64,000 nt of DNA from an uncultured Bacteroidota bacterium (GTDB lineage Bacteria > Bacteroidota > Bacteroidia > Chitinophagales > Chitinophagaceae), in contig CAIVKC010000060.1 in NCBI GenBank assembly GCA_903906365.1, positions 1 through 64,000 on the forward strand. Direction: 5' to 3'. Shown here in pieces: positions 62,410 to 64,000 of the stretch (positions within the stretch are counted from its first letter, which is position 1; each line of letters opens with the position of its first letter). The notes beneath the pieces are model-generated. The model did not search any database. It saw nothing but the letters and a program-made list of their open reading frames with translations, and was not told where the DNA came from. The position numbers and the translations under genes are program-made.

Positions 62410-63060
62410 CTAACCCGGTACCCGGGAAATATATTTTTCAATTTGCTTGATCTGGTCCACGATCTGGGTGGAAGTGGGCTTGAGCGCCTTGGCCTTGCGG
62501 AAGAAATCCTTGGCGGCCCGGAATTCACGTTTGGTCATCATGATTGAGCAAAGCTGCAGGTAGGCAGCCGCCTGATTTTCCTTATCGGGCAATCCCTTGC
62601 GCAGGGCCTGGCGAATATAACTCTCCGCCTGGCGGATATTGTTCTTCTGCATGGAAAGCATCCCCATCTGCAACAGGCTGGCTCCTTCGGCCTCTTTCAT
62701 CGGCATACCCAGGTCCAGCCCCTTTTTCATATTGGTTTCTGCCCCTTCGAAATCCTGCTTCATCATGGCCAGGTTACCTTTAAGGGTATAATATACCGAA
62801 CGTATGGGCTTATACAGGAGATTTGGGAAATATATGGTATTGAGCACTTTTTCAGCGCCTTCGACATCCCCGTTTTCCATAAACTGCTGGATCATGCGCA
62901 GGGGGCCAAAAAAGAAATGACCGGCGATAAGTACCACGCCCACCAGGTAAGGCAGGAAAGCCGGCCAGAATCCGGCAAACACGTTGGTGGCAATAGCGAT
63001 CGCCAAAAAAGCCACCCCTATATAGAGGCGGTATTTTATCAGTAAATTATAAAACTTCAT
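62410..63060 (-). CDS. Membrane-anchored TPR protein
   Basis: 216 residues from the ATG at 63060 (longer in-frame starts exist but lack support). Two close hydrophobic segments (YIGVAFLAIAIATNVFAGFW and FLPYLVGVVLIAGHFFFGPL) anchor it, then three to four degenerate tetratricopeptide repeats (GDVEGAEKVLNTI, DFEGAETNMKKGLDLGM, IRQAESYIRQALRKG, FRAAKDFFRKAKAL). A scaffold role is usual for such proteins; partners unknown. Confidence 0.8.
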   Translation of the reverse strand: MKFYNLLIKYRLYIGVAFLAIAIATNVFAGFWPAFLPYLVGVVLIAGHFFFGPLRMIQQFMENGDVEGAEKVLNTIYFPNLLYKPIRSVYYTLKGNLAMMKQDFEGAETNMKKGLDLGMPMKEAEGASLLQMGMLSMQKNNIRQAESYIRQALRKGLPDKENQAAAYLQLCSIMMTKREFRAAKDFFRKAKALKPTSTQIVDQIKQIEKYISRVPG

Positions 63061-63134
63061 AATCTGGATGTATAAGGGCAGCAAAGATAGGACTCCACCA
63101 GAGATTTCCATGTAAAAAAGCCGCACCGGGACTT

Positions 63135-63581
63135 TTAGTATTTGTCATCATTCACTTCTATCCAGTAACCATCCGGATCCTGGAAATAGACCTGGCGCAC
63201 TCCGTCCGGTCTGACCTGCGGCAGGTTGCTGTCCCCTTTGAAATTCGTATATTTTACGTGTAATTTATCCAGATGAGCCATAAATTCCGTTAGCGAAGCC
63301 ACACTAAAACTCATATGTACATCCACATCATGGGCTGTAACGGATTTGGCCCCCTGGATCACATGGAGCTGGCAATGCGCTCCGGTCTTAAACCAGCTGT
63401 GTTTACCATCATGGAAGGGCTCCTCTATTTTTGGAAGCATCAGGACGTTTTGATAAAATTCCGTACTTGCCTTAAGGTCAACCACATAGACGGCCTGGTG
63501 ATTAAAAGTGGGGGATTGCCCATGGACCGAAGTAGCAATAATCAGACAGAAGAGTATTATAACCGGACAACCTTTTTTCAT
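63135..63581 (-). CDS. Exported VOC (glyoxalase-fold) protein
   Basis: 148 residues from the ATG at 63581, which begins a signal peptide (MKKGCPVIILFCLIIATSVH, cut near GQS). The vicinal-oxygen-chelate fold follows: FNHQAVYVVDLKASTEFYQN, GAHCQLHVIQGA, VYFQDPDGYWIEVNDDKY, with putative metal ligands His, His and Glu of the glyoxalase pattern. A periplasmic location is unusual for this fold. Substrate unknown. Confidence 0.85.
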   Translation of the reverse strand: MKKGCPVIILFCLIIATSVHGQSPTFNHQAVYVVDLKASTEFYQNVLMLPKIEEPFHDGKHSWFKTGAHCQLHVIQGAKSVTAHDVDVHMSFSVASLTEFMAHLDKLHVKYTNFKGDSNLPQVRPDGVRQVYFQDPDGYWIEVNDDKY

Positions 63582-63670
63582 GAGGGATATTTTAGAATGG
63601 AAAAATAACCAGAAAACGGCAGAATTATCCCAGAGTTGCAAAAGATCTGGGCAATTTAAATAGTATCTGT

Positions 63671-63678
63671 TATTTTTG
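63671..63678 (+). promoter_or_regulatory. tRNA-Arg -7 promoter element
   Basis: TATTTTTG, an exact TAnnTTTG match 21 bases before the tRNA 5' end; no -33 TTTG at the usual distance. Confidence 0.5.
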
Positions 63679-63699
63679 CAATCCTTTATAAGAAAGTCA

Positions 63700-63771
63700 G
63701 GTCCCGTAGTTCAATGGATAGAATAGAAGTTTCCTAAACTTTAGATACAGGTTCGATTCCTGTCGGGACCA
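63700..63771 (+). tRNA. tRNA-Arg (anticodon CCT)
   Basis: Acceptor arms GGTCCCG and CGGGACC pair perfectly, the anticodon stem-loop GAAGT-TTCCTAA-ACTTT gives CCT (codon AGG, Arg), and the T arm is ACAGG-TTCGATT-CCTGT. Discriminator A; CCA is not encoded. Confidence 0.95.
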
Positions 63772-63783
63772 CTTTTTAAACTG

Positions 63784-63812
63784 AAACCCTTATTGATTAA
63801 GGGTTTTGTTGT
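63784..63812 (+). terminator. Terminator after tRNA-Arg
   Basis: Stem AAACCCTTA/TAAGGGTTT with loop ttgat, followed by a T-rich stretch (tgttgtttt to about 63814). The remaining sequence to 64000 shows no gene. Confidence 0.75.
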
Positions 63813-64000
63813 TTTGTGGTGATTTTGAGGTATGATTGATTTGTTTTATCTGTATAGCAAAATGGGATATATCTTAATAAGTTTCATTGTTTCTTGCCGT
63901 CCCCAGATCAATTAATGTTGATTTGGCGAAACTTTACTTTTACTCCAATGTAAGCCTTTGAGAAGAAAGATGCTAAATAATTAAATGGTTGTGGCTTTGT

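Noticed and set aside
1-64000. CRISPR arrays, prophage modules, toxin-antitoxin or restriction systems
   Set aside because: No regularly spaced repeats, Cas, integrase, phage structural, toxin-antitoxin or restriction genes were recognised anywhere in the window.

Overview
The window is about 64 kb of chromosome from a member of the Bacteroidota, most likely a Chitinophagaceae-like organism (inference). The reasons are: exact TAnnTTTG promoter -7 elements in front of at least thirteen genes, two-domain fasciclin lipoproteins, a DUF5687/ABC-ATPase pair, a GH3-fold acyl-adenylating enzyme, an HYC_CC_PP protein next to heavy-metal efflux genes, six-hairpin and GH27 glycosidases, LytS/LytTR signalling, and generally weak Shine-Dalgarno sequences. 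No rRNA, CRISPR array, integrase, intact transposon or phage module was seen.

Layout. 1-4.6 kb: three AT-richer accessory genes (periplasmic Gfo/Idh/MocA oxidoreductase, lipoprotein, six-hairpin glycosidase-like protein) lying on the 3' side of a tRNA-Thr gene. 4.9-18.4 kb: GH27 alpha-galactosidase, YceI, MsrB, adenylate kinase, DinB-like and enoyl-CoA hydratase proteins, beta-carbonic anhydrase, FabG, a GT-C-like membrane protein, a PhyH dioxygenase, isocitrate dehydrogenase with a divergent LysR regulator, and a duplicated-domain lipoprotein. 18.5-18.8 kb: a decayed AhpD-like (carboxymuconolactone decarboxylase family) pseudogene. 18.9-26.9 kb: a leftward heavy-metal efflux cluster with an HYC_CC_PP protein, a small metal-binding-domain protein, a CusA-like RND pump encoded as two coupled ORFs, a TolC-like protein and two adaptors that each carry a metal-binding domain.

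27-42.8 kb: GH3-like enzyme, LptB with an extra C-terminal domain, MetF, SurA-like PPIase plus TlpA-like thioredoxin, RlmD-type methyltransferase, DUF5687/ABC pair, an active-looking and a degenerate rhomboid, an EEP-family protein, and cysS. The cysS gene is preceded by what looks like a ribosome-mediated attenuator: a 16-codon leader peptide with three Cys codons whose stop codon sits in a terminator-like hairpin. This is the most interesting signal found. 42.9-48.9 kb: three tandem fasciclin lipoproteins, then a LytS/LytTR system and an outer-membrane-type protein.

49-59.3 kb: LptC, CoaX, a Lon-substrate-binding-domain protein, MeaB, a glycosyltransferase and methyltransferase, RecR, an Ig-like lipoprotein, and a UvrD-type helicase fused to an Fe-S PD-(D/E)XK nuclease. 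59.5-62.3 kb: three response-regulator proteins (sigma-54 activator, receiver-Hpt, single receiver) without a histidine kinase. 62.4-63.8 kb: TPR membrane protein, exported VOC protein and tRNA-Arg(CCT). Several operons use ATGA stop/start overlaps, and three reading frames start exactly where transcription is predicted to begin, suggesting leaderless mRNAs. All identifications are by reading motifs; no database search was run.
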